From Hwangdonia lutea (GTDB taxonomy: Bacteria; Bacteroidota; Bacteroidia; Flavobacteriales; Flavobacteriaceae): a stretch of 64,000 bases of DNA. The translations under genes were made by a program, and so were the position numbers. Shown piece by piece: positions 42,268-50,899 of the stretch. Position 1 is the first letter of the stretch; each line of letters opens with the position of its first letter. The notes beneath the pieces are model-generated. The model saw only the letters and a list, made by a program, of their open reading frames with translations, ran no database searches and was not told the origin of the DNA. The stretch spans positions 2,576,501 through 2,640,500 of the forward strand of contig NZ_CP136521.1 in NCBI RefSeq assembly GCF_032814565.1. Reading direction: 5' to 3'.

Positions 42268-43041
42268 ATGAATTCAAGAGCCAATCAACTTAAAGCCTTT
42301 GATAGATTGTTAACCATAATGGATGAATTGCGCGCTCAATGCCCGTGGGATAAAAAGCAAACCATGGAAAGTTTGCGCCATTTAACCATTGAAGAAACTT
42401 ACGAGTTGGGCGATGCTATTTTAGATAATAATTTGGATGAGGTTAAAAAAGAATTGGGCGATGTGCTTTTGCATATTGTGTTTTATGCTAAAATAGGAAG
42501 CGAAACCAAAGCTTTTGATATTGCCGATGTTTGCAATAGTATTTGCGAAAAACTCATTAGCAGACATCCGCATATTTACGGCGATATTAAAGTTGAAAAT
42601 GAGGATGATGTAAAACGAAATTGGGAAAACCTTAAGCTGAAAGAAGGAAAAACGAGTGTTTTGGAAGGTGTGCCAAAAAGCCTGCCGGCTTTGGTGAAAG
42701 CCAATAGAATACAAGAGAAAGTGGCCGGCGTTGGTTTTGATTGGGAAGCACCGAATCAGGTTTGGGAAAAGGTTGAAGAGGAGCTCAACGAGTTTAAAGC
42801 CGAAGTCAATTTAGGCAACCAAGATAAAATGGAAAGTGAATTTGGCGATGTGCTATTTTCTATGGTAAACTACGCGCGCTTTTTAAATATTAATCCCGAA
42901 AACGCTTTAGAGCGCACCAATAAAAAATTCTCGAAACGATTTCAATATTTAGAAGCGAAAGCAAAAAGTTTAAATAAACCTTTAAAAGATATGACTTTGG
43001 CCGAAATGGATGTGTTTTGGGAGGAAGCTAAAAGTCTATAA
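42268..43041 (+). CDS. mazG: nucleoside triphosphate pyrophosphohydrolase MazG
   Basis: 257 residues from the ATG at 42268, the start that matches family N-termini (MNSRANQLKAFDRLLTIMDELR); in-frame starts at 42229 (ATG) and 42223 (TTG) would add 13-15 residues. Two MazG domains: CPWDKKQTMESLRHLTIEETYELGDAIL with KKELGDVLLHIVFYAKIG, and a second one VEEELNEFKAEV with ESEFGDVLFSMVNYARFL. Hydrolyses NTPs or dNTPs, with possible effect on (p)ppGpp pools. Cytosolic. Confidence 0.94.
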   Translation: MNSRANQLKAFDRLLTIMDELRAQCPWDKKQTMESLRHLTIEETYELGDAILDNNLDEVKKELGDVLLHIVFYAKIGSETKAFDIADVCNSICEKLISRHPHIYGDIKVENEDDVKRNWENLKLKEGKTSVLEGVPKSLPALVKANRIQEKVAGVGFDWEAPNQVWEKVEEELNEFKAEVNLGNQDKMESEFGDVLFSMVNYARFLNINPENALERTNKKFSKRFQYLEAKAKSLNKPLKDMTLAEMDVFWEEAKSL

Positions 43042-43093
43042 TTTTTCATATTACCCAGAATTCTAAATTTGTAATTATCTTAACACTGTTAAT

Positions 43094-43124
43094 TTGCTAT
43101 AAACGCCTTGTTTTCGTACATTTG
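43094..43124 (+). promoter_or_regulatory. promoter for a leaderless mini-ORF / GNAT transcript
   Basis: TTG (43094-43096), 20-bp spacer, TACATTTG (43117-43124). The expected transcription start falls on or next to the ATG at 43129. Confidence 0.65.
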
Positions 43125-43128
43125 CAGC

Positions 43129-43230
43129 ATGGGAAACGGAATACATGAAAAGCGAAATAACAGAATCTTCAACTTTAACTTTCTAGTTTTTAGAAATCAA
43201 TCGGATAAATTTATCCCACCAGCTACATAA
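43129..43230 (+). CDS. candidate leaderless 33-aa ORF (possible leader peptide)
   Basis: ATG at 43129, TAA ending at 43230. The peptide begins MGNGIHEKRNNRIFNFNFLV and ends FRNQSDKFIPPAT. It is the first ATG after a full-consensus promoter and lies 143 bp before the GNAT gene. It contains four Phe in eight residues, three Arg codons and a Pro-Pro near the end. No family recognised. It could be a translated leader controlling the GNAT-pro cluster, or chance. Confidence 0.4.
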   Translation: MGNGIHEKRNNRIFNFNFLVFRNQSDKFIPPAT

Positions 43231-43373
43231 TTCTAAAAACATTCTCTTTACACCTTTGTGTATTATTAAATTATTTGCTTAATATTTTAAGTAGATAATG
43301 CATTACGTATAACTGATTTTTTCAGTTTTATTTCTATCTATAATATAGATAAAAATCACCATAACCTTATTTA
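43231..43373 (+). other. spacer between the mini-ORF and the GNAT gene
   Basis: No ORF. It contains the short palindrome CTGATTTTTTCAG near 43312-43324 followed by TTTTATTTC, which could be a weak terminator or attenuator stem. Confidence 0.35.
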
Positions 43374-43811
43374 ATGACTATTAAAACATTTGATGCCTTT
43401 TCAAGGCTATCTATGATTGATATTAACCGTATCACCAATTTTTTGCACGAACATTCCGGGGTTTTTAAAGACACCAAAAGTGCCATTCGAAAATCTATTA
43501 TGTATGCTGCGAAAGAGCTTCCGGGATTAGGCGGTTATGTGTTTGTTATGGAACATAAAAATGAAATTTTAGGAGCCGTTGTGGTAAACAGAACAGGCAT
43601 GAATGAGTATTTATCAGAAAACATATTGGTTTATGTAGCGGTTAAAAAAAGTTTTAGAAGAAAAGGAATTGCTAAAGCACTCATTAAACACACCATAAAA
43701 TACTGTAAAGGCGACATTGCAGTACACATAAGTAAAGAGAATCCGGTTATCAAAATATTTGAAAAACAAGGCTTTAAAGCAAGAAATATAGAAATGCGAT
43801 TAGAGCGATAA
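43374..43811 (+). CDS. GNAT-family N-acetyltransferase
   Basis: 145 residues. Acetyl-CoA-binding motif A is VYVAVKKSFRRKGIAKALIKHTIKYC (R/Q-x-x-G-x-A realised as RRKGIA); ELPGLGGYVFVMEHKNEILGAVVVNRTG forms the preceding strands and NPVIKIFEKQGFKARNIEM the C-terminal motif B. It lies upstream of proC-proB-proA; in related flavobacteria a GNAT gene opens the arginine cluster, so the substrate could be an amino acid (inference). Confidence 0.88.
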   Translation: MTIKTFDAFSRLSMIDINRITNFLHEHSGVFKDTKSAIRKSIMYAAKELPGLGGYVFVMEHKNEILGAVVVNRTGMNEYLSENILVYVAVKKSFRRKGIAKALIKHTIKYCKGDIAVHISKENPVIKIFEKQGFKARNIEMRLER

Positions 43812-43834
43812 TTAATTTAATAAAACAATAACAA

Positions 43835-44026
43835 ATGAAAATTTTACAAGTAAAAAGAAAAACAACCTACGAAAAACGACATACCGTAAAAATGGGAGAG
43901 TTGACCACTAAGGTAACTTATATCAAAAAATACTTGTTTGGGCTACCCATAAGAACGCTTCATAAGTACCGCGAAACTTACTATGGCGAGGTAAAAGACT
44001 GTAAGGACTGTATGCTGTTTGTTTAA
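43835..44026 (+). CDS. small conserved protein, 63 aa
   Basis: No family recognised. Basic N-terminal half (MKILQVKRKTTYEKRHTVKMG), then TYIKKYLFGLPIRTLHKYRETYYGE and a closing CKDCMLFV with a CxxC pair that could bind a metal or be redox active. No signal peptide. 23 bp after the GNAT gene, in the same direction. Confidence 0.68.
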   Translation: MKILQVKRKTTYEKRHTVKMGELTTKVTYIKKYLFGLPIRTLHKYRETYYGEVKDCKDCMLFV

Positions 44027-44145
44027 TTGAAAAAAAATCTTAGAGGTTTTTACCTCGAGTTTCCGTTGAAATTGTCATTCTCACAAATCCCGATTACCAT
44101 AGGGAGGGAATCAAAAATTAAAATCAACAAATTAATATATACTAA

Positions 44146-44952
44146 ATGAAAGTACTAGTAATTGGAGCAGGAAATATGGGGCTTACCTATGCCGAGGGCA
44201 TGTCTAAATCAAAACTCTTAAAAAAGAGAAATATCATGGTTTTAGATAAGTCTGAAGAGAAATTGGAAGCGCTTAACCAAATATCGCATTTTGATGCGTT
44301 TAAAGAATTGGATGCCTGTGTACCAAAAGCAGACATAATTTTTATTGCCGTAAAACCGTATCATGCCGAAAGTGTTTTTAAAGCCATAAAAACACTGGTA
44401 AAACCACAACAAATTATAATCTCAATTATGGCAGGCGTTACCATAGCTTCCATAAAAGAGATAACAGGATTAGATAAAGTAGTTAGGGCGATGCCTAATT
44501 TGCCAGCTCAAATAGGTAAAGGGCTAACATCATATGTCACTTCAGAAGAAGTGTCGAGAATTGAAATGCTCACCATAGAAAGTCTGTTGGATACCACAGG
44601 TAAATCCGTTCGTGTGTCCAACGAAAAATTAATTGATGCATCCACAGGAATTTCCGGAAGCGGACCAGCTTATGTGTTTTATTTTATGCAAAGCATGATG
44701 GAAGCAGCATTGCAAATGGGCTTTTCAAAAAACGACTCTACTGTATTGGTAAGTCAAACTTTTACAGGTGCGATTGAGTTGTTTAATCAATCAAACTTAT
44801 CACCAAATTCTTGGATGGATAAGGTCGCATCAAAAGGCGGAACCACACGGGCCGCTTTAGATTCTATGGAAGACAACAATGTAAACGAGTTAATAAAAGA
44901 AGCCGCATTTTCCGCATTTAACCGTGCAGTGGAATTAGGTAAAGAACACTAA
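44146..44952 (+). CDS. proC: pyrroline-5-carboxylate reductase
   Basis: 268 residues, cytosolic. NAD(P)H-dependent last step of proline synthesis. N-terminal Rossmann motif VLVIGAGNMGLTYAEG, then IIFIAVKPYHAESV, VVRAMPNLPAQIGKG and the signature near residue 165 (GISGSGPAYVFYFMQSMMEAALQMG) with KVASKGGTTRAALDSM at the C-terminus. One base before proB: tightly coupled. Confidence 0.96.
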   Translation: MKVLVIGAGNMGLTYAEGMSKSKLLKKRNIMVLDKSEEKLEALNQISHFDAFKELDACVPKADIIFIAVKPYHAESVFKAIKTLVKPQQIIISIMAGVTIASIKEITGLDKVVRAMPNLPAQIGKGLTSYVTSEEVSRIEMLTIESLLDTTGKSVRVSNEKLIDASTGISGSGPAYVFYFMQSMMEAALQMGFSKNDSTVLVSQTFTGAIELFNQSNLSPNSWMDKVASKGGTTRAALDSMEDNNVNELIKEAAFSAFNRAVELGKEH

Positions 44953-44953
44953 T

Positions 44954-45724
44954 ATGTGTAAAGAAAGAATAGTAATAAAAGTTGGTACTAATGTAATGAC
45001 CAACAAAGACAATAGAATAGTAAGACCGGTTTTAAGACGATTGGTAAAACAAATAGCAGAACTTTACGAGCGTGGTATTATGACCATTTTGGTTTCATCG
45101 GGCTCTGTAATTGCAGGAAAGGAAGTGTTGGGTAAATCTAAAATTGAGGACACCACCCAAAGGCGTCAGGTATATTCTGCCATTGGGCAACCCAGAATGA
45201 TGCGTCTCTATTATAATATTTTTCATGATTATGGTATGAAGTGCGCCCAAGTATTGCCCACAAAACGCGATTTTAGCCCCGGTGTGCACCGACAAAATAT
45301 GATTAATTGCTGCGAAGGGTTATTATCCGAGGGCGTTATACCCATTGCCAATGAAGATGATGCGGTATCGGTAACCATGTCTATGTTTTCAGATAATGAC
45401 GAATTAGCAAGCTTGATAGCACAATTACTAAATGCCGATAAGCTTATTATTCTAACTGATATTGATGGACTTTACACGGGGCATCCAGAAGAGGATAATA
45501 GCGATTTAATAAAAAATGTTGATCCGGAAGAAGACTTAGATAAATATATAAAAGACAGCAATAAAGCCGAAGAAGAAGGCAGAGGCGGTATGGGCTCAAA
45601 ATTAGATTATGCCCAACAAGCCGCAGCTAATAATGTACCAACCTTTATTGCAAACGGAAAAAAAGACAATACGATTATTGATATAATTGATGGAAAATCG
45701 GTTGGTACAAAAGTATCACTTTAA
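44954..45724 (+). CDS. proB: glutamate 5-kinase
   Basis: 256 residues: amino-acid kinase domain only, with no C-terminal PUA domain, as in shorter ProB forms. Signatures: IVIKVGTNVMT, TILVSSGSVIAGKEVLG, IANEDDAVSV with FSDNDELASLIAQLL, ILTDIDGLYTGHPEED and GRGGMGSKLDYAQQAAANNVPTFIANG. Phosphorylates glutamate for proline synthesis; feedback inhibited by proline in the family. Confidence 0.94.
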   Translation: MCKERIVIKVGTNVMTNKDNRIVRPVLRRLVKQIAELYERGIMTILVSSGSVIAGKEVLGKSKIEDTTQRRQVYSAIGQPRMMRLYYNIFHDYGMKCAQVLPTKRDFSPGVHRQNMINCCEGLLSEGVIPIANEDDAVSVTMSMFSDNDELASLIAQLLNADKLIILTDIDGLYTGHPEEDNSDLIKNVDPEEDLDKYIKDSNKAEEEGRGGMGSKLDYAQQAAANNVPTFIANGKKDNTIIDIIDGKSVGTKVSL

Positions 45725-45732
45725 CAAAAAAA

Positions 45733-46938
45733 ATGAAGATGGAATTATTATCAGAAAATATAAAAAATAATGTTTTAAAAAGTATGGTTAACCTATTGCG
45801 GGATAACCAGGACGATTTATTGCAGGCAAACAAAAAAGATATTGAAGCTTTTACTAGAGAAGATCAAGCCATGTACGATCGCTTAATTTTAAATGAAAAG
45901 AAAGTGGAAGGCATGATTACCGCTATTAAAGAAGTGCAGGCGCAGCAAGACCCTGTAAATAAAATAATAAGTAAAAACACCTTAAATAGCGGTTTGGAAG
46001 TTGTAAATAAAACAGCACCGTTTGGAACGATTATGATTATTTACGAATCGAGACCAGACGTAACGGTTGAAGCCACTGTACTTGCATTTAAAGCCAATAA
46101 TAAAATACTGCTTAAAGGCGGTAAAGAAGCATTGCACAGTAATACGGCCATCGTTAAATTATGGCATAAAGCGCTTGAAGAAAATAATTTAAGCACAGAT
46201 TTTATTAAAATGCTAAACATGAATAGGCAAGAAACCCAAGCCTTTTTGAAAAACCCCACCGAGCCATTGGATTTAATTGTGCCAAGGGGCGGCGAGCAAC
46301 TTATAAAGTTTGTAAAAGAGCATGCTAAATGTGCAGTTTTGGTAAGCGGTCGCGGAAACAACTTCTTATATGTTGATAAGTATGCCGATTGGAAACAAAC
46401 CCTTGCGGTTATTCTAAACGCCAAAACCCATAAAATATCAGCTTGTAACGCGCTTGACAAAATATTGGTGAATAAAAACATTCCCGATTATCAAAATAAA
46501 ATTGAAGAACTAAATACTATTTTAAAAGAAAGTGGGGTAACGGTTTTGGTAGATGAAAAAACAAAGGAAGTGTTAAAAGATGAAAAATTAATTATCGACA
46601 ATTCCATATGGTATGAAGAATTTTTAGAAATGAAATGTTGCATCGGAGCGGTAGATTCAGTTTTTGAAGCTATTGAAAAAATAAATGAATATTCCGGCGG
46701 GCACTCAACAAGCATAATGACGACTAATAACGATGTTGCAAAAACCTTTATGGAACAAGTGGATTGTGCTGTGGTGTATCAAAATGCATCAACCCGATTT
46801 ACCGATGGCGGCCAAATAGGTGTGGGCGCAGAACTTGCCATTAGCACCGATAAGCTGCATCACCGTGGCCCTTTAGGACTTAAAGAACTGGTTACCAATA
46901 AATACTATGTTTTTGGAGACGGGCACGTTAGGGTTTAA
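45733..46938 (+). CDS. proA: glutamate-5-semialdehyde dehydrogenase (gamma-glutamyl phosphate reductase)
   Basis: 401 residues, aldehyde dehydrogenase fold. Signatures: IIYESRPDVTVEATVLAFKANN, LKGGKEALHSN, and the catalytic Cys in KTHKISACNALDKILVN; C-terminus GGHSTSIMTTN and NASTRFTDGGQIGVGAELAIS. Reduces glutamyl phosphate made by ProB. Start could be Met1 or Met3. A terminator follows, closing the pro cluster. Confidence 0.96.
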   Translation: MKMELLSENIKNNVLKSMVNLLRDNQDDLLQANKKDIEAFTREDQAMYDRLILNEKKVEGMITAIKEVQAQQDPVNKIISKNTLNSGLEVVNKTAPFGTIMIIYESRPDVTVEATVLAFKANNKILLKGGKEALHSNTAIVKLWHKALEENNLSTDFIKMLNMNRQETQAFLKNPTEPLDLIVPRGGEQLIKFVKEHAKCAVLVSGRGNNFLYVDKYADWKQTLAVILNAKTHKISACNALDKILVNKNIPDYQNKIEELNTILKESGVTVLVDEKTKEVLKDEKLIIDNSIWYEEFLEMKCCIGAVDSVFEAIEKINEYSGGHSTSIMTTNNDVAKTFMEQVDCAVVYQNASTRFTDGGQIGVGAELAISTDKLHHRGPLGLKELVTNKYYVFGDGHVRV

Positions 46939-46957
46939 AAAATAGACAACTAAAAAA

Positions 46958-46995
46958 CAAAAAATCTCATAATACAGCATTATGAGATTTTTTTA
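46958..46995 (+). terminator. terminator after proA
   Basis: Inverted repeat AAAATCTCATAAT - ACAGC - ATTATGAGATTTT followed by T residues; may also serve the convergent DUF349 gene. Confidence 0.85.
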
Positions 46996-47021
46996 TTTTA
47001 AATAAGTTACGTCGTTTATAT

Positions 47022-49040
47022 TTAATACATCGCTTTAACTTTGCTAAGTTTGGTTTTTAAAAGTTTTAAGGTTTGTTTGTGCGCCTTAATGTTATTGTGA
47101 ACTTCTTTTACCAACGGATTGTCGTCATCAACATTAGTGAAAAACTGCAAATTATTCTCCAATTGATTGATTTGACTTTTTACCTCGTCTATTTTCTTTT
47201 TGATAAAAGAACGTTCGTTGTCAAGGTTTCTGGTATTGTTGTCGCCACTATTTAAATGGTCTAATTTGTTTTCATATTTAATCATCTCAATTTCATTCTT
47301 TTCCATTTTCAAATTAGAAAACAAATTATCTAAGGTTTTATTAAATTTACCTTCAATATAACGCTTGTCGTTTGGTACTCTGCCTATATTTTTCCAGGCA
47401 TTGATTTGGGTTTTTATGGTGGCCAAATCTTTGTCTTTATCTCCTGTTAAACTTAGCGCTTTTAATGTGTTTAACAACTCTTGTTTTTTATTGAAAGCAT
47501 CAACTTGCTCTTGGCTTGCCGCATTTCTTTTAGCATGTAGTTTGTCGAAATAATAGTTGCAGGCCGCCTTAAATTGTTTCCAAATCCTATCGCTGTCCTT
47601 ACGTGGCACATGGCCGATTTTTTTCCAATCGCTCTGGATTTTTTTCATCAAAGCCGTAGTAACTTCAGTGTCTTCGCTGTCTTTGTTGTCTTCAGCAATT
47701 TTAATAAGTTCTAATTTTTTCTGAAGATTTTCATACTGCTCCTTTTTTAAACCTTTATAAAAGGCATTTTTCTTTTTGTTAAACGCTCTAACCGAATCTT
47801 TGAATTTCGCCCAGGTCGACTCGTTAACTTTTATAGGAACTTTACCGGCATTAAAAAAGTCGTTTCGAAGGGCTTCAACTTCTTTAATTTTCTTTTGCCA
47901 TGAGCTATGTGATTTGCCTTCTTGAGCGCCAATAGCTTCAATTTTAGCAATAATTTCCAGCTTATTTTCAAGGTTTTTTTCGTAAACCTTATCAATCTCT
48001 TTGTAGTAATCTTGTCGTTTGTCGTTTATTATTTTTGTTGCGGCTTTAAAACGATCCCAGATTTCTTCTCGGTGTTCTCTGGCCACGGGTCCAAGTTCTT
48101 CTTTCCACATTTTATGAAGCTCTTGCAACTCTCTAAACGAACGCATAACGTTATCATCTTGAGCTAACTCTTCGGCACGTTCAATTATTTTTAATTTCTT
48201 GTCTAAATTGTGCTTAAAATCTAAATCGCGCAAATCCCTGTTTAGATGTAAAAAATCGTAGAAACGTTCAGCGTGGTGGTGGTAAGAGTTCCAAGCATTG
48301 TTGTATTTATCTCTGGGAATTGGCCCTGTATTTCTCCAACGCTCTTGTAACTCCTTAAAGTGTTTGTAAGTGGTATTTATGTTTTCCTCAACGTTAAGCA
48401 GACCTTTTAATTCTTCAATAATTTCAAGCTTGTCCGCTAAATTTTGTTTCAGGTTTTTTTCTATACTTTTATAATGCTCGTTTAGTTTGTTTCTGTATGC
48501 TTTGTATGCCGTTTTAAATCGTTTTTGAATGGGCGAGGAGTAGTAAAAATCTATTTCGTTGCCGCCGTCGTTTAAAAATTCTGTTTTTTTCTCGTCTAAT
48601 AAGGCTTGAAATTTAGTTTTAAACTCGTTGTTTATGTCGTTTACATGCGATTTTATAGCCTGAATTTTTTCGTTTTTCACTAGCTTTTCCAATTCGATTG
48701 CTAGAGATTCCAACGACATTTTATCGTATTCTTTTACGGCAATGGTGTGGCGCTCTTTATTGCCTTCGTCTTCGGCATCTTCAGCATTGGACTCTTCAAT
48801 CTCATTAATAACATCCTCATCTTTAGATGTTTTTGTTTCTTCATCTTTTTCGTTGGAAGGCTTTTCTTTTTCAGCTTCAGCAGTTGGAGAAGAAGCTTCT
48901 TTTTTAACTATTTCAGGAGTTTCTTCTGTGGATTGGGCATTATTATCTGATGATGTGTTTTCGGTAGTATCATCATTTTTAATGGGTAATTTGTTTTCTT
49001 CTTTTCCGTCTGCTTTTTGCAGGTTATCTATCTCAGACAT
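47022..49040 (-). CDS. DUF349 repeat protein
   Basis: 672 residues. An acidic, low-complexity N-terminus (about 1-105, Glu/Asp/Lys/Ser/Thr-rich) precedes roughly five DUF349 repeats, each an extended helical unit with a conserved Trp (HFKELQERWRNTGPIPRD, LQELHKMWKEELGPVARE, KIQSDWKKIGHVPRKD, QINAWKNIGRVPND), and a C-terminal coiled coil. Cytosolic. DUF349 has no settled function; it may be a ribosome- or nucleic-acid-associated coiled-coil protein, but that is not shown here. No start-up transcript features were found. Confidence 0.9.
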   Translation of the reverse strand: MSEIDNLQKADGKEENKLPIKNDDTTENTSSDNNAQSTEETPEIVKKEASSPTAEAEKEKPSNEKDEETKTSKDEDVINEIEESNAEDAEDEGNKERHTIAVKEYDKMSLESLAIELEKLVKNEKIQAIKSHVNDINNEFKTKFQALLDEKKTEFLNDGGNEIDFYYSSPIQKRFKTAYKAYRNKLNEHYKSIEKNLKQNLADKLEIIEELKGLLNVEENINTTYKHFKELQERWRNTGPIPRDKYNNAWNSYHHHAERFYDFLHLNRDLRDLDFKHNLDKKLKIIERAEELAQDDNVMRSFRELQELHKMWKEELGPVAREHREEIWDRFKAATKIINDKRQDYYKEIDKVYEKNLENKLEIIAKIEAIGAQEGKSHSSWQKKIKEVEALRNDFFNAGKVPIKVNESTWAKFKDSVRAFNKKKNAFYKGLKKEQYENLQKKLELIKIAEDNKDSEDTEVTTALMKKIQSDWKKIGHVPRKDSDRIWKQFKAACNYYFDKLHAKRNAASQEQVDAFNKKQELLNTLKALSLTGDKDKDLATIKTQINAWKNIGRVPNDKRYIEGKFNKTLDNLFSNLKMEKNEIEMIKYENKLDHLNSGDNNTRNLDNERSFIKKKIDEVKSQINQLENNLQFFTNVDDDNPLVKEVHNNIKAHKQTLKLLKTKLSKVKAMY

Positions 49041-49148
49041 TTTAAAAAATGTTTAGGTTCGTAATATACTTTAAGGTTTAAAGATAGTGACAACTCTAGT
49101 ATTTACAAAGTGTAAGTGGTGCTTTTAATAGCTTGGGTAGTTATTTTA

Positions 49149-49886
49149 TTACAAATCCCAAATGGACCACGCTTTTTCTGCTTGAAATTTCAACATATTC
49201 AATCCGTTAATCGTTGTGGCTCCATGCATTTTACCTTGATTGAGGAACTTGGTTTCCTCGGGATTATATATTAAATCGAATAAAACGTGGTTTTTTGTAA
49301 TGCCGTGATAAGGTATGTTTGGGCAATCATCTACATTAGGAAACGTGCCCAATGGTGTACAGTTTACTATGATTTGATGCTGATTAATGATAGCTTCGGT
49401 AAGATCATTATACGTAAAATCAATACTTTCTGAAGCTTTTCTGGATACATAACTATATGCGATATTTAGCTCTTTTAAACTAAAGGCGATGGCTTTACTT
49501 GCGCCTCCTGTACCTAGAATCAGTGCCTTTTTATGGTGTGGTTTTAAGGCTGGTTTTATTGTTTTTTTAAAGCCGTAACAATCTGTATTGTAGCCAACAA
49601 GTTTCCCTTTTTTTGTGATTTTTATGGTGTTTACAGCGCCAATGGCCTTTGCTTTTTTGTTTATTTTATCAAGAAAAGGAATCACTTGTTCTTTGTAGGG
49701 TATAGTAACATTTAAACCCTTTAGGTCTTTTGTGTTTTTTATAATTGAAGGAAATAAATCGATGGATTCAATATCGAAATTCTCGTAAGTGGTATGGTTG
49801 ATATTTTCATTTTCAAACTTTTTTTTGAAATAAGTTCTTGAAAAAGAATACGATATGTTTTTACCTAAAAGTCCTAATTTGTTCAT
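49149..49886 (-). CDS. aroE: shikimate dehydrogenase
   Basis: 245 residues, slightly shorter than E. coli AroE, as usual in Bacteroidota. NADPH-dependent reduction of 3-dehydroshikimate in aromatic amino-acid synthesis. Signatures: KLGLLGKNISYSFSRTYF (shikimate-binding SxS), GLNVTIPYKEQVI with catalytic Lys, GYNTDCYGF and the Rossmann motif ALILGTGGASKAIAFSL. Overlaps the DUF368 gene by 4 bp. Confidence 0.94.
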   Translation of the reverse strand: MNKLGLLGKNISYSFSRTYFKKKFENENINHTTYENFDIESIDLFPSIIKNTKDLKGLNVTIPYKEQVIPFLDKINKKAKAIGAVNTIKITKKGKLVGYNTDCYGFKKTIKPALKPHHKKALILGTGGASKAIAFSLKELNIAYSYVSRKASESIDFTYNDLTEAIINQHQIIVNCTPLGTFPNVDDCPNIPYHGITKNHVLFDLIYNPEETKFLNQGKMHGATTINGLNMLKFQAEKAWSIWDL

Positions 49887-50899
49887 TTGGTTTTTCTGGT
49901 TTTTTGGCCGTAATATTCAAGCGCTAAAACGATAGCGATACCCAAAACAATAAATGCCATAGCATAAAAAGTTTCTGTATTTATCTCGGGTATAAAGCGT
50001 TTGTAATTGGCAATTATTTTTTCTCCTGTAGAATCTAATATAAAACTACCGTTATCGTTTATTTTGTAAATGGTTTTTTTCCAAGGCCAAACCACGCCCA
50101 ACGAGCCCACAATAAACCCAATAATTGCGGAAAGCGTGATGCTTTTATAGTGTTTTAATATATAGCTGAGCAGATGCGAAAAGGTAACCAAACCAGTTAC
50201 CGAACCCAATGTAAATACACTGAGAACCTTAAGCATTCTGAGGCGAGCAGGGTTTTGAATAAAACTAAAATCGCCACGAAACACGTCTGAAATGGTATCG
50301 TACAAAGCGTTTACCGAATCGACTAAAAGCAAAACATAATTGCCTAAAAGAATGAGGATAAACGAGCCGGAAAACCCTGGGAGCGTCATCCCCGAAACGC
50401 TTATTATGCCACAGAAAAATACAAACCAAAGGTTGTCATTTTCTTTGGCCGGATTTAAAAAACTGATGCTTACACCTAGTGCAATTCCTATGAATAAAGA
50501 TAAATATGTTCTATAATTCCAATCCTTAAAATCCTTATATATGTAATAAATGGAGCCGATTATCATTCCAAAAAAAACACTCCAAACATACAGTTCGTAA
50601 TGTTTTATTAAATAATCTAAAATTTTCGAGACACTAAAATAACTCACAACCATCCCAAAGAAGAGCAGCCCTAAAAAGCGACCGTTTATATATTGAAAAA
50701 AACTCTTAAACCGGCCGTTAATAAGTAGTTTAAAAGCTTTGCTGTTTACTTTTTGAAGCGAGTAAATAAACTCCTCGTAAAAACCGGCCACAAAAGCAAC
50801 TACGCCACCAGAAACACCTGGAACTTTGTTGGCAGCACCCATACCTAAGCCTTTAAGAATAAGGAATAGCTTGTCTGTAAAAGTTCTGGTGCTTTGCAT
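49883..50899 (-). CDS. DUF368 membrane protein, copy 1
   Basis: 338 residues, about eight to nine membrane helices. Family signature GLGMGAANKVPGVSGGVVAFVAGFYEEFI near the N-terminus and the matching internal SGMTLPGFSGSFILILLGNY. DUF368 proteins (PopT) have been reported as undecaprenyl-phosphate translocases that return the lipid carrier to the cytosolic face. The N-terminal loop and C-terminal tail differ from copy 2. Translation coupled to copy 2 (shared TAATG). Confidence 0.9.
   Translation of the reverse strand: MQSTRTFTDKLFLILKGLGMGAANKVPGVSGGVVAFVAGFYEEFIYSLQKVNSKAFKLLINGRFKSFFQYINGRFLGLLFFGMVVSYFSVSKILDYLIKHYELYVWSVFFGMIIGSIYYIYKDFKDWNYRTYLSLFIGIALGVSISFLNPAKENDNLWFVFFCGIISVSGMTLPGFSGSFILILLGNYVLLLVDSVNALYDTISDVFRGDFSFIQNPARLRMLKVLSVFTLGSVTGLVTFSHLLSYILKHYKSITLSAIIGFIVGSLGVVWPWKKTIYKINDNGSFILDSTGEKIIANYKRFIPEINTETFYAMAFIVLGIAIVLALEYYGQKTRKTK

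Noticed and set aside
44066-44110. GTCATTCTCACAAATCCC...GAGGGAATC as another REP
   Set aside because: Partial resemblance only; arms are too short and mismatched.
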